The notes under the pieces were generated by a model, which did no database searches, was not told the DNA's origin, and saw nothing but the letters and a program-made list of their open reading frames with translations. Below, one piece after another: positions 1 through 7,264 of a stretch of 7,850 bases of DNA. A program made the translations under genes and the position numbers. Positions within the stretch are counted from its first letter, which is position 1. Every line of letters starts with the position of its first letter. The stretch comes from Candidatus Methylomirabilota bacterium (lineage in GTDB: Bacteria > Methylomirabilota > Methylomirabilia > Methylomirabilales > 2-02-FULL-66-22), in assembly GCA_016208645.1 (NCBI GenBank), contig JACQXP010000359.1:1-7850 (forward strand), in the 5' to 3' direction.

Positions 1-1727
1 GCCACAACCTGCGCGGGTTCGAAAAGGCGGAGAAAGTCGGCCCGAGCCTCCTCCGGGTCCGCACCAAGTCGGACCCCTCCTGGATGGTGCTATGGATCCA
101 AATTCCCCGGGGGTACCTGCCGCTCACCAAGATGCCCAACTTCAACCTGTCGGAGGACGAGGCGCTCTCCGTGGCAGCCTACCTCCTGAAGAACTCGGAG
201 CCGGAGGAGCCGTATCCCACGGCCTACCAGCCGGGCTCGGCGGAGCGGGGGCGGGAGTTGGTGAGCCGCGTGGGGTGTCTCGGCTGCCACCAGATCAAGG
301 AGATGGAGTCTCTGAGGAAGGGCACGACGGCCCTGCCCACCGCCCCGGCGGAGTCGGGGAGCCCGGGTGAGGGCAAGGAGAAGGACAGGGCGGCGGGCCA
401 GGCTGCCGAGGCGAAACCGGCGGCCGCGGAGGGGCAGGAACCACGGTCCGCAAAGCGGACCGAGGTGAAGGAAGAGGCGCCCCCGGCCTACCCCGGAGCC
501 GGTGAGGTGTATGTGGGCGGGCCGACCTTCGGCCCGGACCTGAGCCAGGTGGCGAGCAAGGCCAACGCCGAGTGGCTGTACCGGTGGCTGAAGGATCCCA
601 AGCGCTACCGGCCCAAGACCAACATGCCGAACCTACGGCTCGCGGATCAGGAGGCGCGGGACATCGCCACCTACCTCATGACGCTGGGGCACCGCCAGGA
701 GCGGCCCGCCCTCGCCGCGGAGCTTCAGCAGGAGGCGCGGGTGAAGGCCGGGGAGGCCCTGATCCGGAAGCGGGGCTGCTTCGGCTGCCACGAGATCAAG
801 GGGTTCGAGACGGCCGAGAAGATCGCGCCGGACCTCACCGACTTCGGCGTGAAGCGGGTGGACCGCCTGTTTTTCGGCGAGGCGGTGGAGGTGCGGCAGA
901 CCTGGGAGGACTTCGTCTTCTGGAAGCTGAAGAACCCCCAGATCTACCAGACGGCCCTGGCGCCCCAGATCATGCCCAACTTCGGCTTGACGGAAGAGCA
1001 GATCAAGGCCATCCGGGTCTTCCTGAAGAGCCAGGTGGATGTGCCGGTGCCGCGGGCCTTCGAGCGGCGGCTCAGCGACATGGAGGTCGCGGTCCAGGAG
1101 GGCCGGCGGATCCTACAGAAGTACAACTGCACCGGCTGCCACGTCATCGAGGCCAAGGGCGGGGACATCACCACCTTCTACGAGGCCCCGCAGGTGGCCC
1201 CGCCCCCGCTGGTCGCCGGGCACCTCCAGGAGGGGGAGAAGGTCCAGGCCACCTGGCTGTACGAGTGGCTGGCCCGGCCGACCAGCCTGCGCCCGTGGCT
1301 GAAGGTGCGGATGCCGACCTTCCCCGTCACCATTGACGAGGCCACCACCCTGAGCAAGTATTTCTCCGCGCTGGCCGGCAAGGGCTTCCCCTACGAGTTC
1401 GTCCGGGTGGAAGAGTATTCGCCGGAGCTGGTGGAGGCGGGGCGCAAGCTGGCCTCCAAGGATTACTTCGATTGCTTCTCCTGTCACGTCCAGGGCAGCA
1501 AGCTGCCCGAGGGGCCCCCGGAGGGCTGGGCGCCGGATCTCGGCCTGGCGCGGCGGCGCTTGCGACCCGAGTGGATCGTGAAGTGGCTCAAGGACCCCCA
1601 GAAGATCCAGCCGGGGGCGAAGATGCCGAGCTTCTTCCCCGGCGGTCCCGACGACATCCTGGGGGGAAACGAGGAGCAGCAGATCATCGCCCTCCGGGAC
1701 TACATCATGTCCCTGGGGGAGCGGTGA
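1..1727 (+). CDS. Multiheme c-type cytochrome, 5'-truncated (five heme modules in window)
   Basis: Likely a periplasmic electron carrier or the cytochrome c subunit of a quinol-oxidising complex. The frame is open from base 1, so the ATG at 84 is internal. Bases 1-2 (gc) followed by CAC at 3-5 fit the last Cys and His of a cut CxxCH motif. Counting residues from ATG 84, complete motifs are CLGCH (65-69), CFGCH (232-236), CTGCH (349-353) and CFSCH (464-468). Each is followed by a probable axial Met in an MPxF/MPNL motif: M17 (for the cut motif), M181, M297, M410 and M514. Modules share a W-x2-WL-x-DP-type helix before the Met and a YL/YI helix after it. An Ala/Glu/Lys/Pro-rich stretch (about 75-140) enlarges module 2. 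No membrane segment is visible. Stop TGA 1725-1727. The family is clear; the partner complex is inferred and its other genes would lie upstream. Confidence 0.9.
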   Translation, partial: HNLRGFEKAEKVGPSLLRVRTKSDPSWMVLWIQIPRGYLPLTKMPNFNLSEDEALSVAAYLLKNSEPEEPYPTAYQPGSAERGRELVSRVGCLGCHQIKEMESLRKGTTALPTAPAESGSPGEGKEKDRAAGQAAEAKPAAAEGQEPRSAKRTEVKEEAPPAYPGAGEVYVGGPTFGPDLSQVASKANAEWLYRWLKDPKRYRPKTNMPNLRLADQEARDIATYLMTLGHRQERPALAAELQQEARVKAGEALIRKRGCFGCHEIKGFETAEKIAPDLTDFGVKRVDRLFFGEAVEVRQTWEDFVFWKLKNPQIYQTALAPQIMPNFGLTEEQIKAIRVFLKSQVDVPVPRAFERRLSDMEVAVQEGRRILQKYNCTGCHVIEAKGGDITTFYEAPQVAPPPLVAGHLQEGEKVQATWLYEWLARPTSLRPWLKVRMPTFPVTIDEATTLSKYFSALAGKGFPYEFVRVEEYSPELVEAGRKLASKDYFDCFSCHVQGSKLPEGPPEGWAPDLGLARRRLRPEWIVKWLKDPQKIQPGAKMPSFFPGGPDDILGGNEEQQIIALRDYIMSLGER

Positions 1728-1788
1728 CCGGGCTCCTCCGCATCTGACGATCGGCAGTCAGGCACATCAGGAAGGAGGATGGGAAAGC

Positions 1789-2484
1789 ATGAAAGTGGTA
1801 TGGATGGTCGGTGCCATCATGGGTCTGATCCTGGGCAGCGTGTCTCTCGCCCTGGCGCAGGACGCGGGGAGCATCAGCGGGAAGATCACACTCGCGGGCG
1901 AGCCGCCGGCCAAGAAGAAGCTGGACGTCACCAAGGACAAGGAGGTCTGCGCGAAGGTCGAGCACTTCGACGAATCGTTGGTGGTGGGCTCGGACAAGGG
2001 CGTTGCGAACGTGGTGGTCACCGTGGTCGGGGCCAAGGGTGGCAAGTTCGCCTCGCAGAAGGTGGAGCTGGATCAGAAGGGTTGCAGGTACACGCCGCGC
2101 GTGGTCGTAGTGCCCACCACGGGGCAGTTGGATATCCTGAACAGCGACGGGATCCTGCACAACATCCACACCTACAGCACGGCCAATCCCTCCATCAACA
2201 AGGCCCAGCCCAAGTTCAAGAAGGTCCTGACCGAGAAGTTCGCCAAGCCCGAGATCATCAAGGCCGCCTGTGACGCCCATGCCTGGATGACCGGCTGGAT
2301 CGTGGTCACGGATCACCCCTTCGTGGCGGTGACGGACGAGAAGGGGAATTTCACCATCAAGGATGTCCCGGCGGGCAACTACAAGGTCGAGATCTGGCAC
2401 GAGACCCTGGGCAAGCAGGTGAAAGAGGTCAGCGTGAAGGCCAAGGAAGGGGCGAAACTCACGGTGGAGCTAGCCAAGAAATAG
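1789..2484 (+). CDS. Secreted cupredoxin-type copper protein with C-terminal regulatory-like beta domain
   Basis: Probable periplasmic type 1 copper electron carrier, 231 aa. The start is ATG 1789, placed by GAAGGAGG at 1771-1778 with a 10-base gap; an ATG at 1779 is out of frame and too close. Residues 1-23 form a signal peptide with a cut site after ALA (A23). Copper ligands proposed from motifs are H124 (in NSDGILHN, like the first plastocyanin His), C161, H164 and M167 in C-DA-H-AW-M. The C-x2-H-x2-M loop has amicyanin spacing, the shortest among classical cupredoxins. C54 and C99 could form a disulfide. Residues about 172-228 (FAVTDEKGNFTI, VPAGNYKVEIWHE) resemble a carboxypeptidase regulatory-like beta domain. 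The gene lies 61 bases after the multiheme cytochrome with no terminator between them, so the two are probably co-transcribed. Specific function is unknown; donation to the CuA oxidase next door is inference. Confidence 0.85.
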   Translation: MKVVWMVGAIMGLILGSVSLALAQDAGSISGKITLAGEPPAKKKLDVTKDKEVCAKVEHFDESLVVGSDKGVANVVVTVVGAKGGKFASQKVELDQKGCRYTPRVVVVPTTGQLDILNSDGILHNIHTYSTANPSINKAQPKFKKVLTEKFAKPEIIKAACDAHAWMTGWIVVTDHPFVAVTDEKGNFTIKDVPAGNYKVEIWHETLGKQVKEVSVKAKEGAKLTVELAKK

Positions 2485-2519
2485 CGGCCGCGCCTCGTGT
2501 CCGGCACCGCGTCGAGCGA

Positions 2520-2561
2520 GAGGCCCTTCCCCGAATGCCATGGGGGGAGGGCCTCTTTTTT
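2520..2561 (+). terminator. Strong Rho-independent terminator after the cupredoxin gene
   Basis: The arms 2520-2532 (GAGGCCCTTCCCC) and 2543-2555 pair over 13 bp with one T-G wobble, across a 10-base loop. Six T follow directly (2556-2561). The terminator sits 35 bases after the cupredoxin stop and separates the cytochrome/cupredoxin unit from the oxidase operon. Confidence 0.9.
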
Positions 2562-2661
2562 GTCGAGGCGAAATAGGGCCGAAACGATCCGAGCGATCGT
2601 GTGGATGTGTGGTCAATCGTCGAAGAGCGGGAATTTTCGCATCACAATCGGAAATTCTCCC

Positions 2662-2689
2662 TTGACACATCCTGCGTTAAGGGAATAAA
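2662..2689 (+). promoter_or_regulatory. Candidate sigma-70-type promoter for the cox operon
   Basis: A perfect -35 hexamer TTGACA (2662-2667) is followed after 16 bases by AATAAA (2684-2689), which matches four of six positions of TATAAT. It lies in the most AT-rich part of the gap, after the terminator and about 95 bases before the coxB start. That would leave a leader of roughly 85-90 bases. The -10 match is imperfect, and sigma factor preferences of this organism are unknown. Confidence 0.5.
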
Positions 2690-2720
2690 AGACAGGAACG
2701 GTACAGTAAGTCCGCATTGA

Positions 2721-2751
2721 CACAAGCGTTTCGCTTGTGATCCAGCCACAA
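2721..2751 (+). promoter_or_regulatory. Overlapping inverted repeats in the coxB leader
   Basis: CACAAGCG (2721-2728) and CGCTTGTG (2732-2739) are perfect 8-bp inverted arms around TTT. The right arm also starts a second inverted pair, TTGTG (2735-2739) with CACAA (2747-2751), spaced by 7 bases. TTGTG can therefore pair with either flanking CACAA, giving two mutually exclusive hairpins in the leader RNA or an operator on DNA. The repeats are visible in the sequence; a regulatory role is inferred. Confidence 0.4.
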
Positions 2752-2783
2752 ACCGGAGAAGGCACGAGGACGGGTAGCGCGCC

Positions 2784-3443
2784 ATGATGAGCTGGCTCCC
2801 GGAGAATGTGTCCACGTATGGCGGGGAAGTGGATTTCCTCTTCTACCTGATCTACTACATCACGGGCGCAACGTTCCTGCTGGTGACGGTCACCATGCTG
2901 ACCTTCCTCATCGTGTACCGCCGACGCGAGGGCCGCCGGGCGACCTACAGTCACGGGAACACCACCCTGGAGATCATCTGGACCATCGTCCCGGCGATCA
3001 TCCTGGTCGTGCTCTCCTTCATGAGCCAGGCCTCCTGGGCCAGGATCAAGGGCCACGCGCCGCCCGGCGACGTGGAGGTCCAGGTGACGTCGAAGCAGTT
3101 CAACTGGGAGATGACCTATCCCGGGCCGGACGGGAAGTTCGGGACGGGGGACGACGTGACGCTGGAAAACCAGCTCCACGTCCCCGTCGGCAAGGTGGTG
3201 CGGGTCCACCTCAGGTCAAAGGACGTGATCCATAGTTTCTTCCTGCCGAACCTGCGGCTGAAGCAAGACACCGTGCCGGGACGGGAGATCCCGGCCTGGT
3301 TCCAGGCGACCAGGGCCGGCAAGTACGAGATCCCCTGCGCGGAGCTGTGCGGCTTCGGCCACTCGGGCATGAAGGGGTGGCTGTACGTCCACCCGGCTGA
3401 CGAGTACGAGAAGTGGGTGAAGGAACGTTGGCCCTCCTCATGA
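2784..3443 (+). CDS. coxB: Cytochrome c oxidase subunit II (CuA subunit)
   Basis: Accepts electrons from cytochrome c (or another periplasmic carrier) at its binuclear CuA centre and passes them to heme a in subunit I. The protein has 219 aa. Two membrane helices lie at about 18-45 and 63-85, followed by a periplasmic cupredoxin domain. CuA ligands are complete: H150 (DVIHSFF), then C185, E187, C189, H193 and M196 in CAELCGFGHSGM. QFNW at 105-108 occupies the place of the aromatic electron-entry patch. There is no C-terminal cytochrome c domain, so it is not of the caa3 type, and no obvious cleaved signal peptide. GPDGKFGTGDD at 114-124 is a loop between beta strands. The start is ATG 2784 (a second ATG follows at 2787) with a modest GAGGA at 2766-2770. 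First gene of the operon, after the candidate promoter at 2662-2689. Confidence 0.96.
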   Translation: MMSWLPENVSTYGGEVDFLFYLIYYITGATFLLVTVTMLTFLIVYRRREGRRATYSHGNTTLEIIWTIVPAIILVVLSFMSQASWARIKGHAPPGDVEVQVTSKQFNWEMTYPGPDGKFGTGDDVTLENQLHVPVGKVVRVHLRSKDVIHSFFLPNLRLKQDTVPGREIPAWFQATRAGKYEIPCAELCGFGHSGMKGWLYVHPADEYEKWVKERWPSS

Positions 3444-3444
3444 A

Positions 3445-3579
3445 ACGATTTCGGATTTCGGATGTCGAATTTCGGATTTGGTCGAGCAATCTCTCCGAGG
3501 TTTGAAATCCGAAATCCCTGCCTGCGCCGCGGCCGGCGCGGCAGGCAGGCGCAATCCGAAATTCGAAATCCGAAATCGT
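3445..3579. repeat. Intergenic cruciform-capable repeat element between coxB and coxA
   Basis: The left arm 3445-3478 and right arm 3553-3579 are inverted copies that pair perfectly over 27 bp: 3445-3459 with 3565-3579, and 3467-3478 with 3553-3564. Seven extra bases (GGATGTC, 3460-3466) are bulged in the left arm. The core 13-mer GATTTCGGATTTC occurs once on + (3447-3459) and twice on - (3504-3516 and 3565-3577), so alternative pairing is possible. The element fills all but 15 of the 150 bases between coxB and coxA. It begins 2 bases after the coxB stop and ends just before the coxA ribosome-binding site. It has no coding potential of its own and no clear target-site duplication. It looks like a dispersed, non-autonomous intergenic repeat; effects on cox mRNA processing or stability are inference. 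Confidence 0.85.
3517..3549. repeat. GC-rich inner hairpin nested in the intergenic element
   Basis: CCTGCCT (3517-3523) pairs with AGGCAGG (3543-3549), and GCGCCG (3524-3529) pairs with CGGCGC (3534-3539). The loop is CGGC (3530-3533) and GGC (3540-3542) is bulged, giving a 13-bp stem made almost only of G-C pairs. It sits in the loop of the larger AT-richer inverted repeat. No T-run follows, so it is not a typical terminator. Confidence 0.75.
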
Positions 3580-3593
3580 AAGAGGGAGAAGAG

Positions 3594-3791
3594 ATGGCTG
3601 AGTCCGCCGTCGCGGCCGCAACAGGGCAGGCCGTCCACGCCCATCACGAGGAGCTGGGGTTCTGGCGCACCTACGTCTTCTCCACCGATCACAAGATGAT
3701 CGGTCGGCAGTTCCTCTTCCTGGGCCTGTTCATGATGATCCTGGGGGGGCTCTTGGCCCTCATGATCCGGTGGCAACTGGCCTGGCCCTAG
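3594..3791 (+). CDS. coxA: Cytochrome c oxidase subunit I, N-terminal part (helix I) up to in-frame TAG
   Basis: This is the first 65 codons of coxA, whose full reading frame is 3594-5354. It starts at ATG 3594 after the purine-rich AGAGGGAGAAGAG (3581-3593). Residues 30-37 (STDHKMIG) are the family signature before helix I, and residues about 39-60 form helix I, ending RWQLAWP. TAG at 3789-3791 then stops the frame. The same frame continues on the other side with TQIPGLRWVPEPF, which is the expected helix I-II loop. No heme or copper ligand lies in this part. Alone it would be a single-helix membrane peptide. I read it as the 5' end of one coxA gene carrying a point nonsense codon, not as a separate gene. 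Confidence 0.85.
   Translation: MAESAVAAATGQAVHAHHEELGFWRTYVFSTDHKMIGRQFLFLGLFMMILGGLLALMIRWQLAWP
3789..3791 (+). other. In-frame amber (TAG) codon 66 inside coxA
   Basis: This is the only break in a 586-codon coxA frame, with no frameshift. It falls in the predicted periplasmic loop between helices I and II. One base change would turn it into CAG, GAG, AAG, TGG, TTG, TCG, TAT or TAC. TAG also appears to act as a normal stop in this window: the cupredoxin gene ends with TAG at 2482-2484 just before its terminator, and coxA itself ends with TAG at 5352-5354. It could be a sequencing or assembly error, a recent mutation, suppressed or read through, or a real split; the sequence alone cannot decide. 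Confidence 0.9.
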
Positions 3792-3820
3792 ACGCAGATC
3801 CCGGGGCTGCGCTGGGTCCC

Positions 3821-3830
3821 GGAGCCCTTC

Positions 3831-3833
<3 letters not shown>
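3821..3833 (+). promoter_or_regulatory. Possible internal ribosome-binding site and restart ATG in coxA
   Basis: GGAG (3821-3824) lies 6 bases before the in-frame ATG 3831, 39 bases beyond the amber codon. The spacing suits translation restart and would give a product beginning just before helix II. GGAG is common by chance in GC-rich coding DNA (here it encodes part of PEPF), so the evidence is weak. Confidence 0.3.
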
Positions 3834-5354
<1,521 letters not shown>

Positions 5355-5364
5355 GGAGCCATCC

Positions 5365-6321
5365 GTGTCGGAATCCTTGCGACGACGCCGCGATGACGTC
5401 GAGAGTCCCTGGCCTCACCGGCTGGCTGTGGTCACCGCCGGCGCGACCTTCCTGCTGATCCTGGCGGGCGGGCTGGTCACGAATACGGGGGCGGGCCTGG
5501 CGGTGCCGGACTGGCCGACGACCTTCGGCTACAACATGTTCCTGTATCCCTGGTCCCGGATGGTGGGGGGGATCTTCTACGAGCACAGCCACCGGCTGAT
5601 CGGCTCGGCCGTCGGCCTCCTGACCCTCACCTTGACCCTGGTGTTGTGGGCGGTGGAGCCGCGGCGGTGGGTTCGCCGGCTGGGCTCCGCCGCGCTCCTC
5701 GCCGTGATCACCCAGGGGGTCCTGGGCGGCCTGCGCGTCGTTCTGCTCCAGGATACGCTGGCGATCGTCCACGGGGCCCTGGCCCAGGCGTTCTTCGGGC
5801 TCACGGCGGCCCTGGCGCTCTTCACCTCCCGCGAGTGGAAAGAAGAGGTCCGGCCACTCTCGCGGGAGGGCTCCGGTCACCTGTTCCGGCTGGCTGCCTT
5901 CACGACCGGTGGGATCTGTTTGCAGCTTGTGGTCGGCGCGCTCCTGACGCACGTGGGGGCAAGACTGGACGCGCATCTGCTCCTGGCGACGCTGATCACC
6001 ATCCTGGTGCCCAACCTGGCCGCCCGGATCCTCACGCGGCACGCCGACCGGTCCGGTCTCGTCCGGCCGGCGATCCTCCTCTGCGGCCTGTTGGTCCTGC
6101 AGCTCCTCTTGGGGCTGGGATCCTACGTGCACCGATTTACCAGCCTGGATCTGCCCCTGGTCTCCTTCCTCGGGCTGGCACTGCCGGTGAGCCATCGGCT
6201 CACGGGGGGACTGATGCTGATCACCAGCCTCGTCGTGACTCTGCGGGTCCACCGGCTCCTGGGTTCGCCGACGCCCGCCGGGTACCGCGACCGGGTTCCG
6301 GGGAGGGGGGTACCGGCATGA
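5365..6321 (+). CDS. ctaA: Heme A synthase (CtaA/COX15 family)
   Basis: Membrane enzyme that oxidises the C8 methyl of heme O to the formyl of heme A, the cofactor of the CoxA encoded just upstream. The GTG 5365 start is chosen because AGGGAG (5353-5358) lies 6 bases ahead and the family's sequence begins soon after; this gives 318 aa. About eight hydrophobic segments form two repeated four-helix halves. The heme-ligand histidines are all present: H76 in EHSHRLIG with catalytic-type E73, H136 (IVHGALAQ), H204 (DAHLLLA) and H277 (VSHRLTGG). The GAGLAVPDWPTTFG motif (42-55) lacks the extracellular-loop cysteines of the Bacillus type, and no pair is seen in the second half. The gene lies 10 bases after coxA and overlaps ctaB by 4 bases (ATGA at 6318-6321), so translation is probably coupled. 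Confidence 0.93.
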   Translation: MSESLRRRRDDVESPWPHRLAVVTAGATFLLILAGGLVTNTGAGLAVPDWPTTFGYNMFLYPWSRMVGGIFYEHSHRLIGSAVGLLTLTLTLVLWAVEPRRWVRRLGSAALLAVITQGVLGGLRVVLLQDTLAIVHGALAQAFFGLTAALALFTSREWKEEVRPLSREGSGHLFRLAAFTTGGICLQLVVGALLTHVGARLDAHLLLATLITILVPNLAARILTRHADRSGLVRPAILLCGLLVLQLLLGLGSYVHRFTSLDLPLVSFLGLALPVSHRLTGGLMLITSLVVTLRVHRLLGSPTPAGYRDRVPGRGVPA

Positions 6322-7223
6322 GCCTCCCGGCAGTGGCCCTGAACGCCCCGCGGGTGCGGGCGCAGGGGCGATCGGCGGACTTTCTGATGCTGACCAAGCC
6401 GCGGGTGGTCCTGATGGTCCTGGTCACCACCGCCGTCGGGTATTACCTGGGCTCCGCGGGCGTGCTGAACTCCTGGCGGCTGCTCCACACGCTCCTGGGC
6501 ACGGCGCTGGCCGCGGGGGGAACCATCGCCCTGAACCAGTACCTCGAGCGGGACCGGGACGCCCTGATGGAACGCACGCGGCTCCGGCCGCTGCCCGACG
6601 GACGGCTCGAGCCCCAGGAGGCGTTGACCTTCGGGGTGGGCATCACGCTCGCCGGGGTCGTCTATCTCGGCCTGGCGGTGGATTCGCTGACGGCCCTGGT
6701 GACCGCGCTGACGGCGGGGAGCTATCTGTTCCTCTATACGCCGATCAAGGGGAAGACGACCCTCTGCACCATCCCGGGGGCGATCTCCGGCGCCCTGCCG
6801 CCGGTGGCCGGGTGGGTGGCGGCCCGGGGCGACTTCGGTCCCGGGGCCTGGGTGCTCTTCGCGATCCTCTTCCTCTGGCAGATTCCGCATTCCCTGGGCA
6901 TCGCCTGGGTGTACCGCGAGGACTATGCCCGGGCCGGCATCCGGCTGCTGCCCGTGGTCGAGCCGGAGGGACGCAGCACCGGGCGCCAGATCGTGAGCAA
7001 CTGCCTGGCGCTCCTGGCCGTGGGGCTCTTGCCGACGCTCATCGGCCTGACGGGGTCGGTCTATTTCCTGGGGGCGTTGGTCCTGGGGATGGGCCTCCTC
7101 GGCTGCGGGATCATCCTGGCGATTTCCCGCTCGGTCGTGGACGCGCGGCGACTCGTCTTTGCGTCGCTGGTGTATCTGCCGGCGCTCTTGGTGCTCATGA
7201 CCTTCAACAAGGTCCCGTTCTGA
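6318..7223 (+). CDS. ctaB: Protoheme IX farnesyltransferase (heme O synthase)
   Basis: UbiA-family membrane prenyltransferase that adds a farnesyl group from farnesyl diphosphate to heme B, giving heme O for CtaA. The ATG 6318 start overlaps the ctaA stop and follows a GGGAGGGGGG purine tract (6301-6310) by 7 bases; the product is 301 aa. The first prenyl-diphosphate/Mg site is N73-x3-E77-x3-D81 within NQYLERDRDALMERT, followed by RLRPLPDG; Glu stands where many relatives have Asp. The second conserved region is WQIPHSLGIAWVYREDYARAG (187-207) with D202 and Y203, followed by LLPVV. About nine hydrophobic segments are spread over the rest. Called cyoE in bo3 operons; ctaB suits this aa3 setting. 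Stop TGA 7221-7223, 41 bases before coxC. Confidence 0.95.
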   Translation: MSLPAVALNAPRVRAQGRSADFLMLTKPRVVLMVLVTTAVGYYLGSAGVLNSWRLLHTLLGTALAAGGTIALNQYLERDRDALMERTRLRPLPDGRLEPQEALTFGVGITLAGVVYLGLAVDSLTALVTALTAGSYLFLYTPIKGKTTLCTIPGAISGALPPVAGWVAARGDFGPGAWVLFAILFLWQIPHSLGIAWVYREDYARAGIRLLPVVEPEGRSTGRQIVSNCLALLAVGLLPTLIGLTGSVYFLGALVLGMGLLGCGIILAISRSVVDARRLVFASLVYLPALLVLMTFNKVPF

Positions 7224-7264
7224 CCGGGCTGCGCAGGGGATGAGACGCCCCGGAGCATCGTGAT

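Noticed and set aside
1744..1761. CTGAC-N8-GTCAG inverted repeat after the multiheme cytochrome gene
   Set aside because: Only 5 bp of stem and no T-run, so it is too weak to call a terminator or operator.
1705..2400. Minus-strand frame of 231 codons opposite the cupredoxin gene
   Set aside because: The + strand frame has a signal peptide, a strong Shine-Dalgarno and copper-site motifs; the minus frame has none.
2584..2661. ACGATC-N5-GATCGT (2584-2600) and an imperfect inverted repeat (about 2629-2661) upstream of the candidate promoter
   Set aside because: The first is only 6 bp and the second needs a bulge and a mismatch; both are within what chance would give, though they flank the promoter region.
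2717..2722. Second TTGACA as another promoter -35
   Set aside because: No reasonable -10 hexamer lies 16-18 bases downstream; the bases there are GC-mixed and part of the inverted repeats.
2721..2751. FNR or CRP site
   Set aside because: The half-sites and spacing do not match TTGAT-N4-ATCAA or TGTGA-N6-TCACA; the repeat is reported only as an unassigned palindrome.
3445..3579. CRISPR array
   Set aside because: Repeats are inverted, unequal in spacing and only three copies of a 13-mer; there are no regular spacers or cas genes.
5646..6317. Upstream extension of the ctaB frame into ctaA
   Set aside because: This portion is Gly/Arg/Pro-rich noise in the wrong frame of ctaA; family homology begins after ATG 6318, which has a ribosome-binding site.
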